From the NCBI GenBank assembly GCA_030696045.1, contig JAUYNO010000073.1, positions 1 to 47,150 of the forward strand: a stretch of DNA of 47,150 nt. The letters are read 5' to 3'. Below the pieces are notes generated by a model. That model was not told where the DNA came from. It saw only the letters and a list, made by a program, of their open reading frames with translations, and ran no database searches. Shown here in pieces: positions 8,595-16,748 of this stretch (the first letter of the stretch is position 1; each line of letters starts with the position of its first letter). Both the position numbers and the translations under genes were made by a program. Source of the stretch: Stagnimonas sp. (GTDB lineage: Bacteria; Pseudomonadota; Gammaproteobacteria; Nevskiales; Nevskiaceae).

Positions 8595-9547
8595 GGTGTG
8601 CCCCGGTTCGGAAGATTGCGGAGGAAATCGCGGTACAGCGCCGCCGTCTCGGCCGGCTGCTCGACCATCGGCATGTGGCCGATGCCTGCGCGAACGACCA
8701 GCTTGGCGCTTGGCAGGCCGGCGGCCCAGACCGGGGCGGCACTGACATGGATCAGACGGTCCTGATCGCCCCAGAGCACCAGGGTCGGCGCGGTGATTTC
8801 GGCCAGCCGGGTATCGAGGGCGTCGCGGTTGTGGAGGTCTTCGAAGATCTCGCTCAGCTGCGGCCGGCGCTGCTGGTACTGCTCGGCCATCGCCGCCAGC
8901 ATGAAGCCCGGCAGCCAGGGCGGCTGCGCCATGGTCATGGCGTAGAACTGGTCGAACTCGGCGCGCGAGTGCACCTCGAAAGGATTGCGGCCGGTGGCCA
9001 GCAACTTGCCCATGTCGCTCGGCTGCGGCGAGTTCACGCCGGCCGGGTCGATCAGGCCGGCGCTGAGCGTGCGCTCGGGGTAGGCCAGCGCGAAGTGGGC
9101 GCTGATGAAGCCGCCCATGGAATTGCCGGCGATGTGCGCGCGGGCGATGCCCAGGCCGTCGAGCATCGCGGCCACCCGCCGTGCCTGCGCCGGTGCGCTG
9201 TAGTCCAGCCCGGGCACGAAGCCGGTGGCACCGTGGCCGGCGAGGTCGGGGATGATGACCTGGTAGCGGTCGAGCAGATGGCGGGCGAAGCGCGGCCAGA
9301 CCTGCTTGTCGGCGCTGTAGCCGTGCAACAGCACGATGGTCTCGCGCGCCGCGCCAGTACCGCCGCGATACACGGTGAAACGCACATCGCCGGCGGCGAG
9401 CTGCTCGCTGTGAAAACCGTAGAGGCGGGCTTCGGCCTGGCCGCCGTCCTCGTAGGCCCAGCGGCCGATGGCCGGATAGGTGGCGGCGATGGCGAGGCCA
9501 CCGGCCAGCAGCAGGGCGGCGGCGGCAAGGGCGAGCAGGCGTTTCAT
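8591..9547 (-). CDS. Membrane-anchored or exported alpha/beta hydrolase
   Basis: 318 aa. The N-terminus MKRLLALAAAALLLAGGLAIAATYP is a signal peptide or membrane anchor, unusual for a hydrolase expected to act with a cytoplasmic monooxygenase. Oxyanion-hole region LLHGYSAD (74-81), nucleophile elbow GNSMGG (Ser143), acid candidates in WGDQDRL (Asp261/263) and His291 in GIGHMPMVEQP complete an esterase/lipase-like triad. The gene overlaps both neighbours by 4 bases (ATGA on each side). A lipase/esterase that cleaves the ester made by the monooxygenase is the simplest role (inference). Confidence 0.86.
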   Translation of the reverse strand: MKRLLALAAAALLLAGGLAIAATYPAIGRWAYEDGGQAEARLYGFHSEQLAAGDVRFTVYRGGTGAARETIVLLHGYSADKQVWPRFARHLLDRYQVIIPDLAGHGATGFVPGLDYSAPAQARRVAAMLDGLGIARAHIAGNSMGGFISAHFALAYPERTLSAGLIDPAGVNSPQPSDMGKLLATGRNPFEVHSRAEFDQFYAMTMAQPPWLPGFMLAAMAEQYQQRRPQLSEIFEDLHNRDALDTRLAEITAPTLVLWGDQDRLIHVSAAPVWAAGLPSAKLVVRAGIGHMPMVEQPAETAALYRDFLRNLPNRGTP

Positions 9548-10380
9548 GCGGAGGGGCTCCGGGGCGGGATGGCGGGGTAGTCGCTGCGGTCGATGACGTC
9601 CTTCATGTCGTTCCAGACCAGGGCATTGAGCCAGCGCAGCGGCAGCAGCTTGGAGCCCAGCCAGATCTTGAAGGAGTCCTTGCCGTAGACGATGCGCGGC
9701 CGGCCGCGACGGATGCCCTGGATGACGTGGCGGACGATCTCTTCCGGCGGCGTAGCCAGGTACTTTTTCTTGAAGGCCTGCGTGTGCTCGGCGCGGGTGA
9801 TGTTGGTGTTGATGCCGCCCGGATGCACCAGGTGCACCGACACCGGGCTGCCCTGCAGCTCCACCATCAGCGCCTCGGTGAAGCCGCGCACCGCGAACTT
9901 GCTGGCGCAGTAGTCGCTGTTGCTGGGCGTGCCGATCAGGCCGAAGACGCTGGAGACGTTCACCAGCGCGCCCTCGCCATTGGCGAGCAGCTGCGGCAGA
10001 AACACCTGGCTGCCGTGCAGCACGCCGTGGAAGTTGATGCGCATGACCCGCTCGTAGGTAGCGAGCGGTGTGGCCCACATCGGCCGGCCCGAGCCCTCGA
10101 TGCCGGCGTTGTTGATGAGCACATGGGCGTTGCCGAGCGTGGCCTGCACTTCGCCAGCGAAGCGCTCCATCGCCGCGCGGTCGGAGACATCGAATACGCC
10201 GAGATGCACCCGCAGCCCCGGCACGCCGCTGAGCAGGGCGCGGGTCTCGTCGAGCGCGGCGGCGTCGTAGTCATTGAGCGCCAGACGCGCGCCGAGCTTG
10301 GCGAACTCCAGCGCATAGGCGCGGCCCATGCCGGAGCCGGCACCGGTGATGACGATGGTCTTGTCGTGGAAGTTTTTCAT
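9544..10380 (-). CDS. Short-chain dehydrogenase/reductase (operon second gene)
   Basis: 278 aa classical SDR. TGAGSGMG (12-19), NNAG (90-93), catalytic Ser in NVSSVFG (about 144) and YCASK (Tyr157, Lys161). It shares the KFAVRGFT segment with the SDR at 7776-8594, so the two are probably paralogues. The ATG at 10380 follows the monooxygenase stop by 11 bases, and the stop overlaps the hydrolase start (ATGA). Oxidation or reduction of the hydroxyl/keto group of the monooxygenase substrate is likely (inference). Confidence 0.88.
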   Translation of the reverse strand: MKNFHDKTIVITGAGSGMGRAYALEFAKLGARLALNDYDAAALDETRALLSGVPGLRVHLGVFDVSDRAAMERFAGEVQATLGNAHVLINNAGIEGSGRPMWATPLATYERVMRINFHGVLHGSQVFLPQLLANGEGALVNVSSVFGLIGTPSNSDYCASKFAVRGFTEALMVELQGSPVSVHLVHPGGINTNITRAEHTQAFKKKYLATPPEEIVRHVIQGIRRGRPRIVYGKDSFKIWLGSKLLPLRWLNALVWNDMKDVIDRSDYPAIPPRSPSA

Positions 10381-10391
10381 CGCGCGAATCC

Positions 10392-11849
10392 TCAGACGTA
10401 GCGGTGATGCTCGGGCTTGAAGTGCGCCGCCAGCCAGCGGTAGGTGAAGCTGAAACCGGGAAACATGGCGATGACGTGGCCGCTCTTGCTCTGATACCAG
10501 CTCCGGCAGCCGCCGGCCTTCCACACCGTCTTGTTCATCTCCGAGTGGATCATCTCGGTGTATTCCGCCTCGGCCTCGGGCTTGACCTCGATGGACTGCT
10601 TGCCCGACTGCTTCAGGCGCTTGAGGCTGTCGACGATGTAGTTCATCTGCGACTCGATGATGAAGATCGCCGAGGTGTGGCCGATGCCGGTGTTGGGGCC
10701 GGTGACCACGAAGAAGTTGGGGAAGCCGGGGATGGCCGTGCCCAGATAGGCGCGCGGGTATTCCTCCCAGACCTTCGCCAGCGACTGCCCGCCCTTGCCG
10801 AGCACCGGGTAGGAGATCACGCCATCGGTGGCGTCGTAGCCGGTGGACCAGATGATGAGATCGACATCCACCTGCCCGCCCTGCGCGGTGCGGATGCCGC
10901 TGGCGTTGATCTCGGCGATGCCGTCGTGCCGGTCGTGCAGCTTGACGTTGGCGCGGCTGAGCGCCGGGTAGAGCGTGCTCGACAGGATGATGCGCTTGCA
11001 GCCGATGGTGAAATCCGGCGTGAGCTTCTTGCGCAGCACCGGGTCCGGCACCTGGGTCGCCAGGTGCTTGCGCGCCACCCGCTCGGCGAGCAGCTTGAGC
11101 ATGGTCCGGGAGTACTTGAAGCCGATCACCCGGGTCTCCAGCCCCCAGTAGATGCCCCAGCGCAGCAGCTTGTGAAAGGGCCTGAAGCCGAGCAGCCAGC
11201 GCTCGAAGCCGCTGAAGCGGCGGTCCGGGCGCGGCAGCACCCAGTGCGGCGTGCGCTGAAACACGTGCAGCGCGCCCACCTCGCCGGCGATGGCCGGAAT
11301 CACCTGCGCCGCGCTGGCGCCGCTGCCGACGATGGCGACGCGCTTGCCGCGATAGTCGTAGCCGTGGTCCCAGGCATTGGTGTGAAAGCTCCGGCCCTGG
11401 AAGGAATCGCGGCCGGGGAAGTTGGGAATCACCGGCGTGCTCAGCGGGCCGGAGGCATTGATGAGGATCTGCGCCTCGAAGCTCCCCGCCGCCTCGGTCT
11501 CCACCAGCCAGCGCTTGCGCTCCTCGTCCCAGCGCACCTGCTTGACGTTGGCATTGAGCGTGGTGCGGTCGCGCAGGCCGTGCTTGTCGATCACCGCGTT
11601 GGTGTAGCGCTGCAGCTCGTCCTGCTCCACGAACATCTGCGACCACCGGTAGGGCTCGCTGGAGATCGAGTACAGCGGCGACTGCACGTCCACCGCCGCG
11701 CCGGGATAGCTGTTCTGGCACCAGGTGCCGCCCATGAAGTCGCGGCGTTCCAGGATGCGGAAATCGCTGATGCCCTGCTCCAGCAGGCGGATGGCGGCGC
11801 ACTGCCCGCCGAAACCGCTGCCGATGATGACGACCTGGTAGGCCTGCAT
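10392..11849 (-). CDS. Flavin-containing, Baeyer-Villiger-type monooxygenase
   Basis: 485 aa. FAD-binding GSGFGG (10-15), NADPH-binding GSGASA (175-180), and between them the Baeyer-Villiger fingerprint FxGxxxHxxxWD as FQGRSFHTNAWD (150-161). The WCQNSYPGAAVD segment is typical of the cyclohexanone/4-hydroxyacetophenone monooxygenase class. Such enzymes insert oxygen next to a ketone to give an ester or lactone. The ATG at 11849 has a GGAG-rich upstream region. It is the first gene of the operon BVMO-SDR-hydrolase-SDR and is divergent from a TetR regulator. The substrate is unknown; a steroid or long-chain ketone is plausible from the wider context. Confidence 0.9.
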   Translation of the reverse strand: MQAYQVVIIGSGFGGQCAAIRLLEQGISDFRILERRDFMGGTWCQNSYPGAAVDVQSPLYSISSEPYRWSQMFVEQDELQRYTNAVIDKHGLRDRTTLNANVKQVRWDEERKRWLVETEAAGSFEAQILINASGPLSTPVIPNFPGRDSFQGRSFHTNAWDHGYDYRGKRVAIVGSGASAAQVIPAIAGEVGALHVFQRTPHWVLPRPDRRFSGFERWLLGFRPFHKLLRWGIYWGLETRVIGFKYSRTMLKLLAERVARKHLATQVPDPVLRKKLTPDFTIGCKRIILSSTLYPALSRANVKLHDRHDGIAEINASGIRTAQGGQVDVDLIIWSTGYDATDGVISYPVLGKGGQSLAKVWEEYPRAYLGTAIPGFPNFFVVTGPNTGIGHTSAIFIIESQMNYIVDSLKRLKQSGKQSIEVKPEAEAEYTEMIHSEMNKTVWKAGGCRSWYQSKSGHVIAMFPGFSFTYRWLAAHFKPEHHRYV

Positions 11850-11888
11850 GCGCTCCTGCTCCTTGATGAGCCCCGACGGGCCGTTTAT

Positions 11889-11934
11889 GTGATGACAATG
11901 GACATCACTTTATTTCTGATGACGCATGTCGTCA
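11889..11934. promoter_or_regulatory. Two candidate TetR operators between the BVMO operon and tetR
   Basis: Two copies of the same imperfect palindrome, TGATGAC-N4-GWCRTCA, start 27 bases apart (11890-11907 and 11917-11934). The first lies within a 20-base palindrome, GTGATGACAATGGACATCAC (11889-11908). They occupy the gap between the divergent start codons, as expected for autoregulation plus control of the operon. The second copy covers a possible ATG at 11926, favouring the downstream tetR start at 11944. Confidence 0.7.
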
Positions 11935-11943
11935 AATAGCCGC

Positions 11944-12591
11944 ATGGCGAACCCCACGGAAGCCCCCGAGTCTGGCCGCACCTACGGCGGCGAAAGCGCC
12001 ACCGACCGGCAGGCGCGCCAGCGCCGGCAGTTCATGGACGCCGGCCTCACCCTGTTCGGCAGCATCGGCTACCGCGCCACCACCGTGCGCCTGCTGTGCA
12101 AGCAGGCCGGCCTGATCGACCGCTACTTCTACAAGAACTTCAGCGACACCGAAGAGCTGCTGGCGGCGATCTACACCGAGTCCATGGACCAGATTCAGAG
12201 CGACGTCATGGCCGCCCTGATGGGCGAACTGCCCAGCGGCGACACCGAGCGCATCGTCACCGCCGGGCTGGATACCTTCTTCAAGGCTTTTGAGAACTCC
12301 CGCGTCGCCCGCGTCTGCTGGCTGGAAGTGCTGGGCGTAAGCCCGCGCATCGACGCCCTGTATGCGCGGCGCACCGTGCAGTTCACCGAGCTGCTGATCT
12401 CGGTCGCCCAGCGGCTATTGCCGCGCTGGCCCGCCTCCGGCGACGAAGCCCACTACATCGCCATGGCCCTGATCGGCGGCGTCACCCAGTCCGCCGCGCA
12501 TTGGCTGTTGAGCGGTTATCGGGCGCCTAGGAAGGTGCTGGTGACGGCCAATGCGCTGTTGCTCAGGAGCACGATGGGGGCGTTGGGGTAG
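11944..12591 (+). CDS. TetR/AcrR-family transcriptional regulator
   Basis: About 215 aa. The N-terminal helix-turn-helix domain (residues about 25-70: RRQFMDAGLTLFGSIGYRATTV ending YFYKNFSDTEELL) matches the TetR consensus, with the common YFYKNF element in place of YYHF. The C-terminal all-helical ligand domain is unassigned. It is divergent from the monooxygenase operon and very likely represses it through the two palindromes in the gap. The start is uncertain: ATG 11926 adds six residues but overlaps the second palindrome, and neither start has a clear Shine-Dalgarno. The inducer is probably the operon substrate or a product (inference). Confidence 0.88.
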   Translation: MANPTEAPESGRTYGGESATDRQARQRRQFMDAGLTLFGSIGYRATTVRLLCKQAGLIDRYFYKNFSDTEELLAAIYTESMDQIQSDVMAALMGELPSGDTERIVTAGLDTFFKAFENSRVARVCWLEVLGVSPRIDALYARRTVQFTELLISVAQRLLPRWPASGDEAHYIAMALIGGVTQSAAHWLLSGYRAPRKVLVTANALLLRSTMGALG

Positions 12592-12686
12592 CGGCAAAGC
12601 TGCTTGGCCTGAGCACTGAACGCACTTTTTCCTAGACGACTGCAAAGTGCCGTCAGTCAATATCGCTTCGCGAGATCAACAACGTA

Positions 12687-13772
12687 TCAAGCCGATAGGA
12701 TCTTTGAACGAAAATCGTCCGTGAAATAAAGCAGGCCCTGTTTATTTCCAAAACGCCTAATTTTGATTATTTCCGGCTCAATCTCGTCCCATGCGCTGAG
12801 AATTTCTCGCCAATAAAGCTTATCATCTTGGAGCAGACCTTTTGCCAGAAAATTATCTGGGATCCCTGTTCCTTTGGCGTAACGCCACAGCCAGAAAAAG
12901 CCAGCCGAATATGCAGCGCCAGAGCATAAGTAAACCAATTCTTTTCGCGACAAATTGTGCAAGCTTTTCCCTCGCCCTCCCAAATCTAGTTTCTCAAATA
13001 TATTCGGAACACCGACTTCGAGTCTCCTTAATGGCGTGGGATGAGATCCAACCGGATATCTGTGAGGCTGCACAATTTTTACGCCGTTGAATCTATATAG
13101 CGCACAAGATATACCGCATACCAAAAGAAAGAGATTATCGCGAAATTGTTGTGGGTCACCGTCATCCAAATCTTTCGACAAAAAATGTCGAGCCAACTCT
13201 TGCAAGGAATGCTGAAACGCCTCCACGTCGGCAGCAAATTCAGTAACGTGAGAAATAAGAGCTGCTTTACCAGTCAGTGCGTTGTCGCCATCTGACTCGC
13301 AGTCCTCAATGCCGCCAGCTCTGTTTGGTTGGCCACCACATTTTGAACGAATATGGCCGTGCTCCTGGTTTAGATGAGCGAGTTCGTGGAAAAAAACCCA
13401 AGTCAATGCGCCAATAAACATATTATGGACAGATTCATGCGATTCGAGTGTGGGCGGAAGTCTCGGTTTTGGAGAAAAATCTTTAAAAAAGCTTTCAAAG
13501 GGTTCGCGCAGTAGAGCTTCAATGGCAAAAATATGAAAATCTTCGACGTCCCGATAAAGTCTTCTGGCCAATTCATAGCAAACTACAATTTTGTGCTGCG
13601 GGGGAGTGAGAGGGTCGCCGTCAGAAATTGCCCACGCCGACACACGATTCTCTGTATTCCACGATATTTGCAAACTGCCTCCAAGTTTCTTGTAGATGCC
13701 TTTTGATAAATCGCCAGTTATTGCGAATAAAATTTCAGAAGATAACTGATAAATCTCAAGGTCTGTCTTCAC
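12687..13772 (-). CDS. Putative zinc metallopeptidase (HExxH) of unknown family, island gene
   Basis: About 361 aa from a GTG at 13772 that has GGAAGG 6 bases upstream; a GTG at 13829 without a Shine-Dalgarno would add 19 residues. It contains FHELAHLNQEH (HExxH, residues 129-133), followed about 50 residues later by TEFAADVEAF (candidate third ligand Glu179 in an ExxAD motif), and then GSHPTPLRRL (about 245-251). HExxH, ExxAD and HPxxxxR is the arrangement of several gluzincin groups, including M48-like and Lit/U49-type peptidases. No signal peptide, so cytoplasmic. Base composition is clearly lower in GC than the flanking genes, with A/T-ending codons, suggesting transfer. A Lit-like phage-exclusion role is conceivable but unproven. 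Confidence 0.65.
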   Translation of the reverse strand: MKTDLEIYQLSSEILFAITGDLSKGIYKKLGGSLQISWNTENRVSAWAISDGDPLTPPQHKIVVCYELARRLYRDVEDFHIFAIEALLREPFESFFKDFSPKPRLPPTLESHESVHNMFIGALTWVFFHELAHLNQEHGHIRSKCGGQPNRAGGIEDCESDGDNALTGKAALISHVTEFAADVEAFQHSLQELARHFLSKDLDDGDPQQFRDNLFLLVCGISCALYRFNGVKIVQPHRYPVGSHPTPLRRLEVGVPNIFEKLDLGGRGKSLHNLSRKELVYLCSGAAYSAGFFWLWRYAKGTGIPDNFLAKGLLQDDKLYWREILSAWDEIEPEIIKIRRFGNKQGLLYFTDDFRSKILSA

Positions 13773-14168
13773 TTTGCACCTTCCAAGAAATTGGCGCGCG
13801 TTACACGATTTTCGCAGGTTGTTTCTCACAGTGGAGAAAGTCGATTAACGCCGTTTGTTTTTGTTCGGCACGCCTTGTTGTCGAGTGCGCACGGACCCAT
13901 GCATTGCGCGTGCGGACCGCCTGACATCCATACTGAACCGTGATTTGATCGTCCGCATTGGGCTGGCCTGTGAACCCCACCTGCGACCGGCACAGACGTG
14001 CCAATAGCGGGCGGTCAGTTCACTCGCACCTGCGACGCCAGATTGAGTTCCACGTTGAAGGTAGTGTCCTCCTGTCCACCGACCATGCGGCACAGACTCA
14101 GTTCGGCAAAGATGTCACAGGGCTAGCCTTGTTTATAGGCGACTGGTGATTTGGCGCCCGCAAAAAAA
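13773..14168. other. Gene-free stretch inside the AT-rich island
   Basis: About 395 bases between two minus-strand island genes. Short open frames exist on both strands, but none has a convincing start, codon pattern or recognisable product. The middle part is GC-richer than the flanking island genes and may be a degraded gene remnant. No tRNA, terminator or clear repeat seen. Confidence 0.4.
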
Positions 14169-15644
14169 CTAGCAAGCAGGTGTACGGTTCAGGCAATAGG
14201 TTATGGCGTCTTCAAAGTCTGCTGGGATGCCGGCACTAGATTGATCGAGAGCTTCGGCTCGACAGCTGATTTGGTCTAACGCGATTTCAGACAGGCCTGC
14301 ACTCTCATGCTCAGTAGAAGCTGCTGCGTCAAAAACAAATGTTCCAAATACTCCCTGAACAGTAATCCCACCGCTTAAGGTAATATTTTTTGCACCATAT
14401 TGCTTTGCAACCGAGTAACCTACGCAATCGGCAATATCCTCGGCCTTTCCCTTGGGCAATGTATGAGTCAATTCATGGCCAATAAGAAAGGCAAATTCTT
14501 CGACAAGACATGAGTCAAAGGCGTCGGCCATCTTTGTATATTCAGAAATTAGCTTAATTATTGCCCTCCGTTTGGCTTGCCCGTTTTCGTATTGTTCAAT
14601 GCTGTTTTTTAAATAAACAAAAGCTTCTGGATTATAGGGTGACCCCAATATGGGCGAATATTGCTGCTGAGAAGGTGTGTAACCCCTTCCCCGATACCCC
14701 GCGCAAGCCAGCATGCCTCCCCTTATGAATGTGGGTGATATATATATCTCACGCATTCCTACATCCATCACGGCCTTAAACCAACCGTTAGGATTCGCAA
14801 GTAGATCGGGGGCAAATGTAGTTCGTGCCCTGTCAAAAATTACGGTAACGGAAGGTTGCTGTGACCAAGGCGCTTTCCTATCTTTGGAAATAGCATCGAC
14901 AATTTTATTTACTTGGTCCGCAAGATATTGGGGAATTGTCACTCGATCATCGGCTGTTTTTGAAAATAAGAGCGCCTGATTTCTCATCACAGCGGGCAGC
15001 TCGGAAGCTGCGATTAAAAATCGAGTTTCTCGACGTTCCTTTCGAATCGCGGCATCAATGTCTTCGTTCGAATAACCGAGGGAGCGGCTCATCGCTCGGC
15101 GCTCGTCATCTGCCTCGTTCGAGCAACCCTTCCGGACGAAAACCGCGCGAGAATCCAGCTCTTTAACTAACCTTTTCTGATCATCTGAAAGACGTAGGCG
15201 ACTTACGCTACCGCCGGCGGCTGGAAAGGTCCTCCCGGAGTCCCAGTCGACTGCGACCCCACAATCGGAATACCCCTTCTTCAGAGGCTGCCCCTGCTCT
15301 AGGTCGGCTAGCAAATCCTTTAGGGCTGACGCCATAAATGCGTCCGACATCGACGAGAAGGCTACAGAAGGAAGTAGATACTGGGGCCGCGAACGCCCGC
15401 TTCGATTCGATGTGGAGATCCTGATTTCAGTGCGCTTCGCGACCTCTTCAAGTCCATCGTTGATGGCTTGGAGTCGACTCAGCAACCGGTTACTCTCTTC
15501 GAGAAGAGTTGAGTTGGAACGTAGCCAATACGATGGAGAGCACGCAAAAAGCCCAAAGAGGAGAAGGTGCGCAAGAGCTGTTCGAAGTAGAACGCCGCCA
15601 CGTAGCGCTGTTGGTGGCGACAAAATTTCGTTTGATCTCGCCAT
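14169..15644 (-). CDS. Exported HExxH protein of unknown function, island gene
   Basis: About 491 aa. A hydrophobic segment near the N-terminus (VLLRTALAHLLLFGLFAC) is either a membrane anchor or a lipoprotein signal with lipobox LFAC (Phe at -2 is atypical). The C-terminal half has LIGHELTHTLPKGKAEDIADC: HExxH at residues 390-394 with an acidic AEDIAD motif 8 residues on, consistent with a zinc peptidase. The middle region (QKRLVKELDSRAVFVRKG) is charged and unassigned. The start at 15644 has no Shine-Dalgarno and is only 21 bases from the divergent start at 15666. Codon use is AT-richer than in neighbouring chromosomal genes. Related to no family I can name with confidence; the other HExxH gene (12687-13772) is on the same island. 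Confidence 0.6.
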   Translation of the reverse strand: MARSNEILSPPTALRGGVLLRTALAHLLLFGLFACSPSYWLRSNSTLLEESNRLLSRLQAINDGLEEVAKRTEIRISTSNRSGRSRPQYLLPSVAFSSMSDAFMASALKDLLADLEQGQPLKKGYSDCGVAVDWDSGRTFPAAGGSVSRLRLSDDQKRLVKELDSRAVFVRKGCSNEADDERRAMSRSLGYSNEDIDAAIRKERRETRFLIAASELPAVMRNQALLFSKTADDRVTIPQYLADQVNKIVDAISKDRKAPWSQQPSVTVIFDRARTTFAPDLLANPNGWFKAVMDVGMREIYISPTFIRGGMLACAGYRGRGYTPSQQQYSPILGSPYNPEAFVYLKNSIEQYENGQAKRRAIIKLISEYTKMADAFDSCLVEEFAFLIGHELTHTLPKGKAEDIADCVGYSVAKQYGAKNITLSGGITVQGVFGTFVFDAAASTEHESAGLSEIALDQISCRAEALDQSSAGIPADFEDAITYCLNRTPAC

Positions 15645-15665
15645 GTCATTTACTAATAAATAATC

Positions 15666-16460
15666 ATGAAAACGAAGACCCGCATCGCATACATCGCCCT
15701 CCTCATTACCACCGGAGCGACCTTGCAAGGATGTAAGACGGATCCAATCGTCGTCCCTACATCTCTTCCTGGCCGTCAGTCAACTGGATTTCAATGCTTA
15801 CCGGTTCCCTCCGACGTAATTGGGGCCGGCAACATCTTTATGGTCGATTCCTCCGGTACCCCCTACTCGATTTCGCTACGTCCATTGCCGAACCTAGAAA
15901 TCGCCGAAGACCGCAATGGTGCTTATCCTAGCTATAGCTCTCACTATTCGGTCAACGCCGGTTTGTTCCTCTCGACCCTCGACGATCTCACAGCCAACAC
16001 TGGCCTGGCGGCTTCAGTTACAGCCGAGCGTAATCGGCAGATTGACACATCTGTCAAGTACGACGACACGAAGCTTGACGTCGTTGGGGGTCAGCCAGAA
16101 CCAATAGCTATTGCGTGGTTCAGATCGAAGGGTTACACGGCACAGGCTGGCGAACGCTACTTTTTTGTTAGAGAAGCACTCCGCGCATCGAAAGTCGAGT
16201 ACGAAATCTCCAAATCCAGCCTTACCAGTCTGGGAGGAGAAGCTAATTTTAGGCAGTTGGCTGCTGGAAAGCTGACCGTTGCAGCAAGGGATAACTCCGA
16301 AACGGTGGCACTAAACGTGACGCTGTCCTCGCCGGTCAATGTTTGCATCAAAGCGAGAGAACTGGTCATCGGGCCTGCATCGGACGGGGTTTCTGCTCTC
16401 GGATTTAAGAACGCCGATCCCATTGCCATCAAGCACGAAACTGTGATTAACGTTCAATAA
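15666..16460 (+). CDS. Lipoprotein of unknown function, island gene
   Basis: 264 aa. Signal peptide MKTKTRIAYIALLITTGATLQGC with lipobox LQGC (Cys23), so the mature protein is lipidated. The rest is soluble, mixed alpha/beta in appearance, without recognised motifs. The downstream part (VEYEISKSSLTSLGGEANFRQLA) is unassigned. It is divergent from the HExxH protein gene, and only 21 bases separate the two start codons, suggesting a functional pair in the envelope. Composition is AT-richer than the surrounding chromosome. Confidence 0.65.
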   Translation: MKTKTRIAYIALLITTGATLQGCKTDPIVVPTSLPGRQSTGFQCLPVPSDVIGAGNIFMVDSSGTPYSISLRPLPNLEIAEDRNGAYPSYSSHYSVNAGLFLSTLDDLTANTGLAASVTAERNRQIDTSVKYDDTKLDVVGGQPEPIAIAWFRSKGYTAQAGERYFFVREALRASKVEYEISKSSLTSLGGEANFRQLAAGKLTVAARDNSETVALNVTLSSPVNVCIKARELVIGPASDGVSALGFKNADPIAIKHETVINVQ

Positions 16461-16699
16461 TTCAATGACAGTAATTATGGGAAGGCCTGCGTGCGGCTCG
16501 ATGGCGAGACTGCAGCGCACGCCTCGGTTCTGCGAAAGGGGTGCCCTTCGGTCCCCCCGGCTCGCGGGCTCGATTCAGTGCCATCCCATTCAGCGCACGC
16601 AGAGGCTGCCAAAGCGGATCCGTAGCTGGGCTCAGGCGTCGCGCGAACGTCTGCTTTGGGCTGCGGATTTAACTGATCGACGCAACGGCGGATACAAGA
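16461..16699. other. Gene-free right edge of the island
   Basis: About 240 bases where composition returns to high GC. It contains no supported gene. A segment around 16560-16590 loosely resembles a tRNA T-arm but does not fold into a tRNA. This may be the junction of the inserted segment; no direct repeat with the left edge (about 12600) was recognised. Confidence 0.35.
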
Positions 16700-16729
16700 A
16701 AGCCCCCGCAGCTCACACCGCGAGGGCTT
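16700..16729. terminator. Bidirectional terminator hairpin
   Basis: A 10-bp stem with one mismatch (AAGCCCCCGC / GCGAGGGCTT) and a 10-base loop. It is followed by CTTTT on the plus strand and by CTTTCTT on the minus strand. It sits 20 bases beyond the stop of the minus-strand CoA-transferase gene. Confidence 0.75.
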
Positions 16730-16748
16730 CTTTTGCAGCGAGACAGCG

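Noticed and set aside
7746..11939. Long open frames on the plus strand opposite the monooxygenase operon
   Set aside because: They are antisense to well-supported genes with complete motifs; a product of GC-rich codon bias on the other strand.
13773..14168. Open frames on both strands in the island gap
   Set aside because: No start with a Shine-Dalgarno, no recognisable domain and no codon bias; treated as non-coding or a decayed gene.
16540..16620. tRNA- or tmRNA-like 3' segment at the island edge
   Set aside because: A T-arm-like string is present but no acceptor or anticodon arm can be paired, so it is not called as RNA or att site.
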